Shown here piece by piece: positions 46,601 through 56,306 of a DNA stretch of 64,000 nucleotides. The stretch is from an uncultured Lachnospiraceae bacterium (lineage in GTDB: Bacteria; Bacillota; Clostridia; Lachnospirales; Lachnospiraceae), in NCBI GenBank assembly GCA_910583835.1, contig CAJTYM010000012.1, forward strand, positions 23,272-87,271. The letters run 5' to 3'. A program made the position numbers and the translations under genes. The notes under the pieces were generated by a model. That model searched no databases. It had not been told where the DNA came from and saw only the letters and a list, made by a program, of their open reading frames with translations. Numbering within the stretch: the first letter of the stretch is position 1; the number at the start of each line of letters is the position of its first letter.

Positions 46601-48944
46601 ATTTGTGCCGTTCAACACGCTGAATGAGGAACGTTATGGCATCTACTGGTATTTTGAAAGCGCAGAGGATGCTTCTGAGGAGAAGATTCTGGCGGAGAAA
46701 GAAGAGGGAAGGTTTGCAGAATCCATTATTGATTCTGTTCAGCCGGGTTACCAGCAGTATGAGAATGACGCCACCCATCAGATGAGGGAAGATAAGACAG
46801 TATTTGAGACTGGCGTCAGCGGACTGGGAAGTACGCGCAGGGCGCAGGCCGGCGGATATTTTCAGTATAATATGAAGGTAGACAAAAACAAAACCAACTC
46901 CCTGGTATGCCAGTTTGCCAAGGAGGATGAAGGAAAGACCATCAAGATTACGATTGGCTCCACCGTTGTCAATTACACGGTAGAGAAATATGAAGGAACA
47001 GATTTATTCTTTAAGAAATCGTTCGAAATTCCGGCAAGCGAGGTTGCCGCTGCCGAATCTCTGGTAGTAGGCAATGACACGTTTGATATTGTCAAAGTGA
47101 AATTCGAGAGCGGCAGCGCCACCGAAGACAGCGCCCGCATTGTCAATGGCCTGTACCTGATGCGCGCATACGATACGGATGCGCAGCTCAAAGAGCTGAC
47201 AGCATCGGCAGGAAAGGTCAAGACTACATCGAATGGATATACCGTCCAGGTACCATCGACAACAGAACGCGTAACCCTGAACTTTAAGCTGGCAACCAGC
47301 AGTGGGCTTCTGTACATTGATGGGAAACTGGTAAATGAGGCGAAGCCGCAGGTATTCAACCTTGCAGAAGGAACGACAATCCTGCCCATGAAAGTATATG
47401 CACAGGATCACACGACATCTAAGACATATCTGCTGAATCTGGTCCGTGCAGATGGATTGGGTTCCGGGGAAGAGATTATTGAAAATGGAACTTTCAATGA
47501 AGGAAATGCAGGAAATAAATGGGCCCCTTACGGTGAGGCAACCTTAGGGGAAGGATGGTCTACCTTCCATGATGCGGCGCGCTCCCTGAAAGTGGAGAAC
47601 CGCAAGAGCACTTCCGCAGGAGCCGTACAGGACATCAGCGGCAAGGTCAAAGCCGGGGACACTTACACAGTTGACGGCTGGGTTGTATTTAAGAATGGTG
47701 AAAACCATAACCCGAATCCTCCGCAGGAAGTAGGATTTAACGTTTCCATCTTATATGGAACAGATGAGACGAAGGAGGTCATGGTCTCCAAGAAAGTCAA
47801 AGTCAATGAATGGGGCAACCTCTGTGGGGATTATACGGTTCCCAAAGGGGCGGATGTAACCAAAGCCCGCATTTTGGTAGAGACGGAATATAAGGAAAAT
47901 CCCACAAATGACGAACTGGTAATTTTCTTCATTGACGATTTCTCCATGAAAAAAGTACAGTCGGCAGATGAGGGCGATGCAGACCTTGTAAAAGCGGTGA
48001 TAGATAAAATTGCGGCGATTGGCAAAGTAGAGCTTACGCCGGAGTGCAAAGCCAAAATCAATGCGGCGCAGACCATGTATGAGTTATTGAACGAAGACCA
48101 GAAGAAACTGGTTACCAATGCGGATCTGCTTACCAAAGCTGAAGCAGACTATAAGACATTGGAAAACGGGGGTACCATCGGAGGCGATCCTGGTGATAAT
48201 CAGCCAGGAGATGATAAGAACCAGCAGGAAGCAGACAAGAAAGCTGCCAAGGCAGTGATTGACAAGATTGCGGCGATTGGCAAGGTAGCATATACCGCTC
48301 AGAGCAAGGCTTTGATTGACCAGGCAAGGGCTGCATACAATGCGTTGACCAATGCCCAGAAAGCATTGGTAAGCAATTACAGTGTGCTGACGGCAGCGGA
48401 ATCCAGCTACCAGCAGCTGAAAGCCCAGGCGGACAATGCAGTTGTAAAGGGCAAGGTATATGAGGTATCAGGGTATTCCTACAAAGTGACAGACGTAAAC
48501 AAAAAGACCGTTACAGTCGTTGGCATCGCCAATAAGAACAGCAAGAAGATTAAAGTAGGAAATACCGTCAAGATTCAGAACACTGTCTTTAAGATAACCG
48601 CCATCGGCACCTCGGCATTCAAGAACTGTAAAAAAGCGACTTCCGCCACTGTGGGAACGAACGTGAAAACGATTGGTGCAAATGCATTTTCAGGATGTAA
48701 GAAATTAAAGAGCGTGAAAATCAGCAGCAAGAATCTTACCAGCATCGGCAAAAAGGCATTCTACGGCGATGGAAGCCTGAAAACGATTACTATCAAGAGT
48801 ACCAAGCTGAAAAAGGTAGGAGCCAAGGCGTTCTCAGGAATCAACAAAAAGGCAAAAATCAAAGTGCCCGCTAAGAAGCTGAAAGCATACAAGAAGCTGC
48901 TGAAGAATAAAGGGCAGAAGAAGAGCGTGAAGATTACGAAATAA
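43602..48944 (+). CDS. Secreted GH127-type (beta-L-arabinofuranosidase) giant with LamG, CBM and BspA-LRR modules
   Basis: 1780 aa. Signal peptide about 1-32 (ends LSAQAAG). A concanavalin/LamG-like domain covers about 45-265, then an Ig-like repeat. GH127 (DUF1680) spans about 360-900: Glu690 and Cys692 in NCESCCAHN and Cys761-Cys762 in WCCTGTG match the Glu/three-Cys zinc set of HypBA1-type enzymes, which cleave beta-L-arabinofuranosides from plant glycans. Next come a domain at about 1045-1175, a cadherin-like sandwich, a CBM4/9-like module at about 1285-1440 (NGTFNEGN), two helical repeats (KAVIDKIAAIGKV) and the C-terminal BspA-like LRR (about 1600-1780). AAGGAG stands 5 nt before ATG 43602; no LPxTG. 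Confidence 0.85.
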   Translation: MKRKFLWRKTVSLLLAGAMMLGCIEPLSAQAAGRDTGTDLSALAAAKVLELKFDNNLTDSSDNALPVTSHGRDGQQKEAKFAEGVDNAALSLDGNTYLDLGTSEKLQPENMTVSFWLKAPKSLSGEHIIMWNKPNQLWNGQGWYLSCLSDTQPLKLSVGSDQEKLTEYAINTSRAEFFPVDEWVHIAVTFSSTDGKVVFYKNGEAVPSTPATSEARIKANNTDHKYLGFNSPGYGGGYATLDLDQYEIYSAAATAEQVKALYSAYVKVLTPEEIVSADCGALNPFAGKDMDKITGSVSLPTKGKKGSTITWHSSDENVVKATGKVTRPTDADKKVVLTATIQYGEVTDTKEFEITVLKGVPFVVEENQYTAYKNQQFGLDEVSVTDDYYKGAQDLDVAFLKKFDVDRVLVGFRENAGIDTRGAARYNGWENGLLAGHCIGHYLTAAAQAIKVTGDAELDAKLGEIISGLKECQDAAGSYGGSKEGFLFGANVSDANNVELQFDIVQGDAQGATWVPWYNLHKTIQGLVDTYKYTGNTEALEVASNLGDWVYNRVSKWTVQQQKTVSYTEYGGMNDCMYDLYKYTHKTEHKEAAHKFDDPDLYGIILSGSGDTLKGRHANTTIPKFLGALNRYVALKEVENADEAAYLQYAEDFWTLVVEKHAFITGGTSDMEHFRGDNELDATRTQCNCESCCAHNMLKLSKELFKITGDRKYADYYENTLRNAIMGAINAQGAFSYFTPMATGYYKFFGTSEPATNMFWCCTGTGMENYTKLGDSIYFKDEDSLTVNQYVASEAVWEEKNIKLTQNSDVTASDKAEFTVNLLNDAQPVQAKLRLRVPDWAAGDVTVKVNGQAADSNVEEQYFVIDRTWNNNDKVEITYPMEVKAFGLPDNTSVYAFKYGPTVLAAKLGTEEWDDTVWAGANLSAPAYKVVGGEKVRLELTYGKTIKQVLGTETIAIQGKDSTKEFMNNINSKLEKTEGKLEFHIRGTDAESVFGGEGLTFVPFNTLNEERYGIYWYFESAEDASEEKILAEKEEGRFAESIIDSVQPGYQQYENDATHQMREDKTVFETGVSGLGSTRRAQAGGYFQYNMKVDKNKTNSLVCQFAKEDEGKTIKITIGSTVVNYTVEKYEGTDLFFKKSFEIPASEVAAAESLVVGNDTFDIVKVKFESGSATEDSARIVNGLYLMRAYDTDAQLKELTASAGKVKTTSNGYTVQVPSTTERVTLNFKLATSSGLLYIDGKLVNEAKPQVFNLAEGTTILPMKVYAQDHTTSKTYLLNLVRADGLGSGEEIIENGTFNEGNAGNKWAPYGEATLGEGWSTFHDAARSLKVENRKSTSAGAVQDISGKVKAGDTYTVDGWVVFKNGENHNPNPPQEVGFNVSILYGTDETKEVMVSKKVKVNEWGNLCGDYTVPKGADVTKARILVETEYKENPTNDELVIFFIDDFSMKKVQSADEGDADLVKAVIDKIAAIGKVELTPECKAKINAAQTMYELLNEDQKKLVTNADLLTKAEADYKTLENGGTIGGDPGDNQPGDDKNQQEADKKAAKAVIDKIAAIGKVAYTAQSKALIDQARAAYNALTNAQKALVSNYSVLTAAESSYQQLKAQADNAVVKGKVYEVSGYSYKVTDVNKKTVTVVGIANKNSKKIKVGNTVKIQNTVFKITAIGTSAFKNCKKATSATVGTNVKTIGANAFSGCKKLKSVKISSKNLTSIGKKAFYGDGSLKTITIKSTKLKKVGAKAFSGINKKAKIKVPAKKLKAYKKLLKNKGQKKSVKITK

Positions 48945-48962
48945 TTAGAGTCCACGGACGTT

Positions 48963-49127
48963 TCAGTCGTCCAGGCTGCATTGCATTTCCAGCGCAATGG
49001 CAATCAGGATATCCCTGCTTGCCTTGCGCTGGTTTTGGATATAATAATATGTGAACTCCCATTTCAGGCTGTGCAGAAAAGAGATTGCGGGATTTGTCAA
49101 AGCATTGACTTTAAATAGCAAAGAATA
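48963..49127 (-). pseudogene. Remnant of an XRE-like HTH gene
   Basis: An open minus-strand stretch of 54 codons without a good start encodes YYYIQNQRKASRDILIAIA and LEMQCSLDD, similar to the HTH core YGYQIFNGRRKPTRIILLRFA of the protein at 39031-39441. It ends abruptly in TGA. It accounts for most of the 309-bp gap between the GH127 gene and the AAA-ATPase gene; nothing else was recognised there. Confidence 0.4.
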
Positions 49128-49253
49128 TTATAATAAAAAGAAATAAAGGATAATATGGTTAAGCCTGTGTTTATAGAGTTAAAAGTGAGCGATATACGTC
49201 TTTTGTAATAGAAACAGCATACGGACAGTTTTAAATAATAAGGAGCAGCAGGT

Positions 49254-50852
49254 ATGGGAATCTACTTAAATCCAGGGAATGAACAGTTTACGGTTTCTGT
49301 CAATTCTGAATTGTATGTGGATAAGACGGAACTTATTAGATATACGAATAGCCGTATCGGGAAAGACAGACCGTTGATATGTTCCAGCAGACCTAGAAGA
49401 TTTGGAAAAACAATGGCTGTAACAATGCTTGCAGCATATTACAGCAAAGGCTGCAGTTCGGAAAGATTATTTGCAGGACTTAAGATAAGCCGAGATAAGT
49501 TTTTCAGGAAGTATTTAAATAATCAGAATCTTATCTTTATGGATATTCAATGGATGTACGGAAACGCGCTTGGGGAAATTAAGAGAAATCCTTCCGTTGA
49601 AGTGGTGAGTTATATTCAAGAGCAAGTGATTGCTGAGTTAAAAAAGGAATATCCTGATTGTGTTCGGGATACGGATATCTCATTGCCATCTGTATTGGCA
49701 AATATTAATGTAGCAACCAATGAGCAGTTTATGATTATCATTGATGAGTGGGATTGCCTGTTTCGGGAGGATAAAAATAATGAAAAGCTCCATAAGGAAT
49801 ATATTAATTTGCTTAGAGGACTGTTCAAGGGAACGCCAGCGGGGGCATTTTTAAAATTAGCGTACATCACGGGCATTTTACCAATCAAGAAATATGGCAC
49901 ACAGTCAGCATTAAATAACTTTAGGGAATATACGATGGTAAGCCCCAGACATATGGCGGAGTATGTTGGTTTTACGGAAACAGAAGTAAAGAATTTATGT
50001 GAAGAACAAGGTATGCCATTTGAAGATATGCAGCGATGGTATGATGGGTATTATTTTGAAGCAATAGGACATGTTTATAGCCCTAATTCCGTAATTGAGG
50101 CAGTAGATAGCAGAGAATTTGCAAATTACTGGTCTCATACAGAAACTTATGAATCCTTGATGATGTATATTGCAATGGATTTTGATGGGTTAAGGCAGTT
50201 GATTGTGGATATGCTGGGTGGCCAGAGATGTATTATTGATGTTGAATCTTTTCAAAATGACATAACTTCATTTAATTCCGCTGACGATGTAGTTACGTTG
50301 CTGATTCATATGGGATATTTAGCTTATGATAATAAAACAAAAGAAGTGTTCATTCCCAATGAAGAAGTGAGAAGCGTTTTTCTTCGGGCAATTAAAAATA
50401 ATGGCTGGGATGAAGTTATGAAAGCAATTAACGCATCAGAGGCGTTGCTTAAGGCGACTCTGGCTATGGACGAAAAAACTGTGGCGCAGATGATACAGGA
50501 AGTTCATATGCAGAATTCTTCCAGCCTAGTTTATAACAATGAAATTTCGCTGAGCAGTGTAATTGCTTTGGCATATTATAGCGCTTGCAAAGATTATATC
50601 ATTATAAGAGAAATGCCGACGGGAAATGGTTTTTCGGATATGGTGTTTCTGCCCAAACGTGCTTCTGCAAAACCTGCTTTAGTTTTGGAGTTAAAATGGA
50701 ATAGAACGGCTGAAGGAGCGATAAGCCAGATTAAGAATAAGAAATATGTGTCTGCGCTTGAAGATTATAAAGGATATATTTTGCTAGTTGGGATCAACTA
50801 TGAAAAGAAAAACAAAAGGCATCAATGCAGGATAGAAAAATTTGAAATATAG
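49254..50852 (+). CDS. AAA-ATPase-like protein with C-terminal PD-(D/E)XK-like domain
   Basis: 532 aa, complete. SSRPRRFGKT at about 43-52 is the Walker A-like motif, MIIIDEWD the Walker B, and the P-loop ATPase part (PF09820-type) ends near 270. The C-terminal domain (about 400-532) has FSDMVFLP ... LVLELKWN, the D...ExK motif of the PDDEXK superfamily. The family is abundant in gut Firmicutes and Bacteroidetes, often in many copies; its function is unknown, although a nucleic-acid-linked or defence role has been suggested by its domain pair. Intact compared to the copy at 37328-38930, with which it shares order but low residue identity. AT-rich; AAGGAGCAGC before ATG. Confidence 0.8.
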   Translation: MGIYLNPGNEQFTVSVNSELYVDKTELIRYTNSRIGKDRPLICSSRPRRFGKTMAVTMLAAYYSKGCSSERLFAGLKISRDKFFRKYLNNQNLIFMDIQWMYGNALGEIKRNPSVEVVSYIQEQVIAELKKEYPDCVRDTDISLPSVLANINVATNEQFMIIIDEWDCLFREDKNNEKLHKEYINLLRGLFKGTPAGAFLKLAYITGILPIKKYGTQSALNNFREYTMVSPRHMAEYVGFTETEVKNLCEEQGMPFEDMQRWYDGYYFEAIGHVYSPNSVIEAVDSREFANYWSHTETYESLMMYIAMDFDGLRQLIVDMLGGQRCIIDVESFQNDITSFNSADDVVTLLIHMGYLAYDNKTKEVFIPNEEVRSVFLRAIKNNGWDEVMKAINASEALLKATLAMDEKTVAQMIQEVHMQNSSSLVYNNEISLSSVIALAYYSACKDYIIIREMPTGNGFSDMVFLPKRASAKPALVLELKWNRTAEGAISQIKNKKYVSALEDYKGYILLVGINYEKKNKRHQCRIEKFEI

Positions 50853-50905
50853 AACTAGTACAACGAATACTAAATAACTGATATTTTCATAGGTTATATT
50901 TTTAG

Positions 50906-50936
50906 TAAGCATCGGGAAAATCCCGGTGCTTATAAT
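50906..50936 (+). terminator. Rho-independent terminator after the AAA-ATPase gene
   Basis: TAAGCATCGGGA and TCCCGGTGCTTA form a 12-bp stem (one G-T pair) with a 3-nt loop, followed by TAATATTTT. Confidence 0.8.
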
Positions 50937-51016
50937 ATTTTGTACCATACCTGACATCGGCTGATTGTAAAAAATGTAGAAAACTAAATATATTAGCCAT
51001 ATTCTTGTGCAATTTC

Positions 51017-51035
51017 TATAGTTTGTGGGGATGAA
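51017..51035 (+). promoter_or_regulatory. Shared upstream motif before the GH43 gene
   Basis: TATAGTTTGTGGGGATGAA, 17 of 19 identical with the motif at 43524-43542. A second shared word, CTAAATATATTA at 50984-50995, has its partner at 43475-43486. The start codon is 112 bp downstream. Confidence 0.5.
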
Positions 51036-51147
51036 AAAATAATATATTAATGATAAAGTTGTACCATATCTATAAAAAGAAGGAAGGATTGAAGTGGTTC
51101 CATTGTGGAATTGCTACAATCCTTCTCCCAAGAGAAAGGAGAAAAAT

Positions 51148-54100
51148 GTGAGGAAAGCAGTGAGAAACAAGTGGAAGCGGGTATGCGCCGTGGTCTTAGC
51201 GGCGGCAATGTCACTGACCATGCTTCCGGTCGACACACAGGCAGCCGCTAAAGCGGCGGATGACCAGCAGGAAGTGCCGATAGAGATTGTGGAGAATGGA
51301 GACTTCAGTAATGGGACTACAGGATGGGAAGGATTTGGAGCCCAAATTGAAGTAGTAAGTATGGACGATGGATCTGTCTTAAAAGTGTCGGGAAGAAGCA
51401 CGACGGAGAATTCAGCCAAATGTATTCTTAACGGCAAGCTGGTGAAAGGCACGCATTATAAGATTACAGGTAGGATTAAGTATACTGGGACAAAGGCTTC
51501 CCAGACATATAGGATGTGTATCCAGAATGGTCCTAACTATCTTTATCGGACTGCATTTTGGGGCAATACGGTTGATGTGCCAAGCGGAGAATGGAGGACT
51601 TTTGAGATTCCCGACTATCTGGCAGATGATAAAAAGGATGGGGATAACGTATACCCATTCAGTACGACAGAGAACTTCTTCTTTATTGAGACAACGGAGA
51701 ATAATGTAGAGGACTTCTACATAGACGACATTTCCATCACCTACATGGGAATCCCAGGACAGGAACCGGAGAAGCCGGAAGAACCGGAAGCAGAGAGCCT
51801 GCTCTCCAATGGTTCTTTTGAGAATACTCCGATTGATGAGAACTGGAAGGGAATGGGCAAGACCAAGGTTGCACGTGTGGAAAATATAGCCCATGATGGG
51901 AATGCCTGCCTCAAAGTGTCAGATTATACAGAGGGTTGGGAAGGAGCAAAATATGAACTGTTCGACCTGTTGGCAGAAGGAAAACTGGTAGCGGACAAGA
52001 AGTATACCTTAACAGCCTGGGCGAAGACGGAAAGCGGCAGCGGCAGCCTGTCAGCAACCATCAAAGGTAAGAAAAAAGGCGAGACCCAAGATTCCTACAT
52101 TGGTTTTGGCGGGCCGGTAGAAGTAAACAGCGATGGATGGTCGAAAATTACCGGCGAGATTACGCTGGCAGATTATGACCCCAATACCGATGTGATGGAA
52201 GTGTATTGGAGTTGGGGCAAGACGGTGGAAGCGGGAGCTCCGACAGTATTCTACCTTGATGACGTGACCCTGACAATGCCTTCCGAGAATATCGTCAGGA
52301 ACGGTTCTTTTGAGAGGGATTTGGAGAAATGGAGCGGATATGAGCAGGGAGAGACAGATATCCTTGCGGTGGCAACCGATGAATATCATTCTGGAAGCAA
52401 GAGTGTGAAAGTATCAAACCGTACGAAATGTACGAACGGACCGGCACAGGATATGAGCAAGAAACTGGCGCCGGGCAGCTATTACACAGCTTCTGCATGG
52501 GTAAAATATGCAGAAGGACCAGAAACTAAGGAATTTAACTTAACGCTGCATACTGGGGCGGAAAGTACCGTGCTGGCAACAGGGTCCGTGAAAAAGGGCG
52601 AATGGACCAAGATTGAGGGAGATTGGGGTATGCCGTATGATATGGATACCGCTTCCAACATCCTGGTTGTGGAGACGCCTGCAGCAGCAACTCCTGATGC
52701 AGCCAATGATTTGATGGATTTCTATGTGGACGATGTGACGATCTTAAAATATAAAGATAATACACAGGCGTTGGCAAAGAAGTTCGGTTATGGAAACCCG
52801 ATTACTACCAATGAATTTGGGGCAGACCCCTATGCGATTGAATACGATGGCAGGGTATATGTGTACATGACGGCGGACGATTATGAGTTCTCCGATAAGG
52901 ATAACCCATTTTCTAACAATTTTGGTTACATTACCAGCCTGAGGGTGGTATCTTCCGCAGATTTGATGAACTGGACAGACCACGGCGAGATTGAAGTGGC
53001 AGGTCGTAACGGAGGCAAAGGTCCGGCGATGTGGGCAAGCCATTCCTGGGCACCGGCAATCGCACATAAGGAAATAGATGGAAAAGATAAATTCTTCCTC
53101 TATTTTGCAAATGATGCCTCCGGCATCGGCGTCCTGACGGCGGATACTCCGTTAGGACCATGGACAGACCCCATAGAGGCGGCTTTAATAACAAAACAGA
53201 CTCCGGGATGCGCGGGTGTGGAATGGTGCTTTGACCCGGCAGTGTTAGTGGACGATGATGGCGAAGCATATATCTACTTCGGCGGCGGTATTCCTGGCGA
53301 TCAGCACGATAACCCCAAGACGGCAAGGGTTGCCAAATTGGGCGCTGATATGATAAGCATTGATGGAGAGGCAGTGGAGATTGACGCCCCGTGTATGTTT
53401 GAGGACAGCGGTATCTTTAAATTTGGCGATACCTATTATTACTCTTATTGCTCTAACTTTACAAATACAACGGTAGCGGGATATCCGAAGACGGGAACGA
53501 TCTGTTATATGACGTCTAAGAATCCGATGGGACCGTTTACTTATCAGGGGGAGATTTTCTCCAACCCGCAGACGTGGTTTGGCGTAGGCGGAAACAACCA
53601 CCATGCGACGTTTGTATTCAATGACAAGAGTTATTTCATTTACCATGCGCAGACAGTATCGAAAGCTTTGGGCGTGGAGCGCGGATACCGTTCCACCCAT
53701 ATTGATGAGATTGCATTGGATGAAGAAGGTAAGATCAAGGAAATTAAGGGTACTTACGAAGGTATCCCGCAGCTTATGACTATGGATCCGTATCAGCGGA
53801 TTGAAGCGGAGACGATTGCCTGGAATGCGGGCGTGAAAGCAGCAGACACTGGCCGTCCGGGTAACTTATTTGAAGATTATAACATGGTATTGACGGACCT
53901 TCAGGAGGGCGATTGGACTTCTGTTTCCCAGTTGGATTTTGGCAGCAAGGGAGCAGATAAGATTACGGTAGCGGCAGGGTCGAAAGACGGCGGAACCATT
54001 GAAGTACGCGTAGGCTACCCGGAGGGAAAGAAGATTGGCGAAATCGAAATTCCCTCAACTGGAAGCAACCATAGCTATCAGCTGGTAACCGGCAATATCG

Positions 54101-56289
54101 AGAAGGTTACGGGCACACAGAATATTTTCCTCGTGTTCCATGAGAACGAGACGGGCGCGACGACAGAGATTTACCAGAATCAGCTGAAAGATTTATGGAC
54201 AGCAGTCAAGGCGGCAGAATCCAGCCTTCCGTTAAAGGAGCAGCTGCAGCGTCAGATTACAAAGGGGCATAATGTAAGTTCCGGCTTTGCATGGAATGAA
54301 GGGGACAAGAAAGCTGCCCTGGATGCCAAGGTGAACGAAGCACAGGCGGTTGTAAATAATGGCAGCGCCACAGACGAACAGCTTACGGCAGCAATTGCAA
54401 CCTTGAATGCAGCGATTGACACAGCAGACCAGTATAAAGCAACTGATAAGCTGTTAAAAGAGAAATTAAAGTACAGGATTAAATATGCAGAGCAGCTGAT
54501 GGAGCTTACGTCTTTACCAGCTGCACAGAAACCATTGTTACAGGCAGTCATTAACTCTTCAAAGCAATTGCTGAAAGATGACAGTATCATGAACGTGGAC
54601 TACTTCCAGTTCACAGAAGAAGGCGGCAATGCCCCCAGCGAAGGCGATAAGACCGTGAAAGAACAGCTGGCGGAGAAAATTGTTGCTGCCAAGGATGCAC
54701 TGGAGACTTTGGGTGCAGATAAGAAAGCAGCCCTGCAGACGGTTATTGATGAAGTAGAAGAAGTATTGAACAAGGCGGATGCGAGCAACGATGAAATTCA
54801 GGCAGCATTGACGAAACTGAATACAGCCCTTAAGAATGCAGAAGAGAGTACTCCCCAAGATGAATTGAATGCAAGGCTTGCCATAGCCAAGGGCATGCTG
54901 GCAAACCTCAGTGAGGCAAAGAAAGAAGCTTTACAGGCAGTCATTGAAGAAGTAGAAGATGTACTGAACGATGTGGACGCAAGTGAAACTGAGATCCAGG
55001 CAGCAATGGATAAGCTGAACGCGGCAATTGAAGAGGCAGAAAAGCCAGATACGCCGCCGGTTGAAGACCCGGTAAAAGAACAGCTGAGCGAGAAGATTAC
55101 AGCGGCTAAGGCTATGCTTGACAGTCTCAGTGAGACGAAGAAAGCAGCTCTGCAGGCAGTTATTGATGAAGTAGAGGGCGTATTGAACAATGCAGACTCA
55201 AGTGAGGAGGCTATCCAGGCAGCGCTGGATAAGCTGAACGCAGCAATTGAGGAGGCAGAAAAGCCAGATGAACCGCCAGTTGAAAAACCAGTGAAAGATC
55301 AGCTGAGCGAGAAGGTTACAGCGGCTAAGGCTATGCTGGCAAACCTCAGTGCGGCAAAGAAAACAGCCTTGCAGGCAGTTATCAATGAAGTAGAGGCAGT
55401 ACTGAACAAGGCAGATGCAAGTGAAACCGAAATCAAGGCAGCGCTGGATAAACTGAATGCAGCAATTGCTGAGGCAGAGAAACCAGATAACAAGCCAACG
55501 GAAGAAAAACCAGGTTTGAACCAGACATTCACAGAAAGCAGCGGCCTTACCTATAAGGTAACTGCTTACAGCGCAAATAATAAGAGCGTTACAGTAACTG
55601 GAGCAAATAAACAGCTTACAAGCATTGTGATACCGGATACTCTGGTATACAGAAAAGAAACATTTAAGGTAACCGCAATTGGCGATTCTGCATTTGCCAA
55701 CCAGGCGAGCCTCACCAGCGTTACGATTGGCAAGAATGTTACCACAATCGGCGCAAATGCATTCCTCAATGCCAAGAAACTGAAGAAGATTACGTTCCAG
55801 GGAGCGTCTGTGAATACAATCGGCAAAGATGCATTCAAGAATATTGATAAGAAAGCTACATTTACTATGCCGAAGACCTTTACAAGCAAGAACCTGAAAT
55901 ACAAGATTACCAAGTGTACCGCCTCTGCAAAAGAAGTGGCTCTGACCGGGGCAGCTAAGAAGAATCTTACTTCCCTGAATGTACCGGCAACGGTAAAATA
56001 TAACGGAATGACCTTCAAAGTGACGTCAGTCGGCAAGAAAGCGTTCCGCAAACAGGCAAAACTTAAGAGCGTGACGATTGGCAAGAATGTGAAGAGCATC
56101 GGTGCAAGTGCATTTGAAGGCGACAAGAAACTGGCAAAGATTAAATTCAGCGGCACGGCGCTCAAGAGCATCGGCAAGAATGCCTTTAAGGGCATTAAGA
56201 AAAATGCGAAGTTCACCGTGAAGAAGTCTAAGAAAGCATACTACAAGAAGCTTTTAAAGAAAGCCAAGACAAAGGACTTCAAAATTTAA
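51148..56289 (+). CDS. Secreted GH43-type glycosidase giant with CBMs, FIVAR-like and BspA-LRR repeats
   Basis: 1713 aa from GTG 51148 (AAAGGAG 6 nt upstream; a GTG at 51094 would add an unlikely leader). Signal peptide about 1-34. Three CBM4/9-like modules (ENGDFSNGTTGW; SNGSFENTP; RNGSFERDLEKW) at about 40-210, 215-380 and 385-540. The five-bladed GH43 domain has Asp560 (FGADPY), Asp696 (WCFDPAV) and Glu752 (MFEDSG). It is followed by a CBM6-like module (about 880-1020), about five helical FIVAR-type repeats with DELNARLAIA/KEQLSEKITAAKAML units (about 1030-1450), and BspA-like LRR to the end. Arabinofuranosidase or xylosidase activity fits the family but is not proven. No cell-wall sorting signal. 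Confidence 0.85.
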   Translation: MRKAVRNKWKRVCAVVLAAAMSLTMLPVDTQAAAKAADDQQEVPIEIVENGDFSNGTTGWEGFGAQIEVVSMDDGSVLKVSGRSTTENSAKCILNGKLVKGTHYKITGRIKYTGTKASQTYRMCIQNGPNYLYRTAFWGNTVDVPSGEWRTFEIPDYLADDKKDGDNVYPFSTTENFFFIETTENNVEDFYIDDISITYMGIPGQEPEKPEEPEAESLLSNGSFENTPIDENWKGMGKTKVARVENIAHDGNACLKVSDYTEGWEGAKYELFDLLAEGKLVADKKYTLTAWAKTESGSGSLSATIKGKKKGETQDSYIGFGGPVEVNSDGWSKITGEITLADYDPNTDVMEVYWSWGKTVEAGAPTVFYLDDVTLTMPSENIVRNGSFERDLEKWSGYEQGETDILAVATDEYHSGSKSVKVSNRTKCTNGPAQDMSKKLAPGSYYTASAWVKYAEGPETKEFNLTLHTGAESTVLATGSVKKGEWTKIEGDWGMPYDMDTASNILVVETPAAATPDAANDLMDFYVDDVTILKYKDNTQALAKKFGYGNPITTNEFGADPYAIEYDGRVYVYMTADDYEFSDKDNPFSNNFGYITSLRVVSSADLMNWTDHGEIEVAGRNGGKGPAMWASHSWAPAIAHKEIDGKDKFFLYFANDASGIGVLTADTPLGPWTDPIEAALITKQTPGCAGVEWCFDPAVLVDDDGEAYIYFGGGIPGDQHDNPKTARVAKLGADMISIDGEAVEIDAPCMFEDSGIFKFGDTYYYSYCSNFTNTTVAGYPKTGTICYMTSKNPMGPFTYQGEIFSNPQTWFGVGGNNHHATFVFNDKSYFIYHAQTVSKALGVERGYRSTHIDEIALDEEGKIKEIKGTYEGIPQLMTMDPYQRIEAETIAWNAGVKAADTGRPGNLFEDYNMVLTDLQEGDWTSVSQLDFGSKGADKITVAAGSKDGGTIEVRVGYPEGKKIGEIEIPSTGSNHSYQLVTGNIEKVTGTQNIFLVFHENETGATTEIYQNQLKDLWTAVKAAESSLPLKEQLQRQITKGHNVSSGFAWNEGDKKAALDAKVNEAQAVVNNGSATDEQLTAAIATLNAAIDTADQYKATDKLLKEKLKYRIKYAEQLMELTSLPAAQKPLLQAVINSSKQLLKDDSIMNVDYFQFTEEGGNAPSEGDKTVKEQLAEKIVAAKDALETLGADKKAALQTVIDEVEEVLNKADASNDEIQAALTKLNTALKNAEESTPQDELNARLAIAKGMLANLSEAKKEALQAVIEEVEDVLNDVDASETEIQAAMDKLNAAIEEAEKPDTPPVEDPVKEQLSEKITAAKAMLDSLSETKKAALQAVIDEVEGVLNNADSSEEAIQAALDKLNAAIEEAEKPDEPPVEKPVKDQLSEKVTAAKAMLANLSAAKKTALQAVINEVEAVLNKADASETEIKAALDKLNAAIAEAEKPDNKPTEEKPGLNQTFTESSGLTYKVTAYSANNKSVTVTGANKQLTSIVIPDTLVYRKETFKVTAIGDSAFANQASLTSVTIGKNVTTIGANAFLNAKKLKKITFQGASVNTIGKDAFKNIDKKATFTMPKTFTSKNLKYKITKCTASAKEVALTGAAKKNLTSLNVPATVKYNGMTFKVTSVGKKAFRKQAKLKSVTIGKNVKSIGASAFEGDKKLAKIKFSGTALKSIGKNAFKGIKKNAKFTVKKSKKAYYKKLLKKAKTKDFKI

Positions 56290-56306
56290 TAATAGGTAGC
56301 TAAACC

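Noticed and set aside
49254..50852. Calling the AAA-ATPase gene an antiphage defence system
   Set aside because: No partner gene or known defence arrangement is visible; the domain pair alone is not enough.
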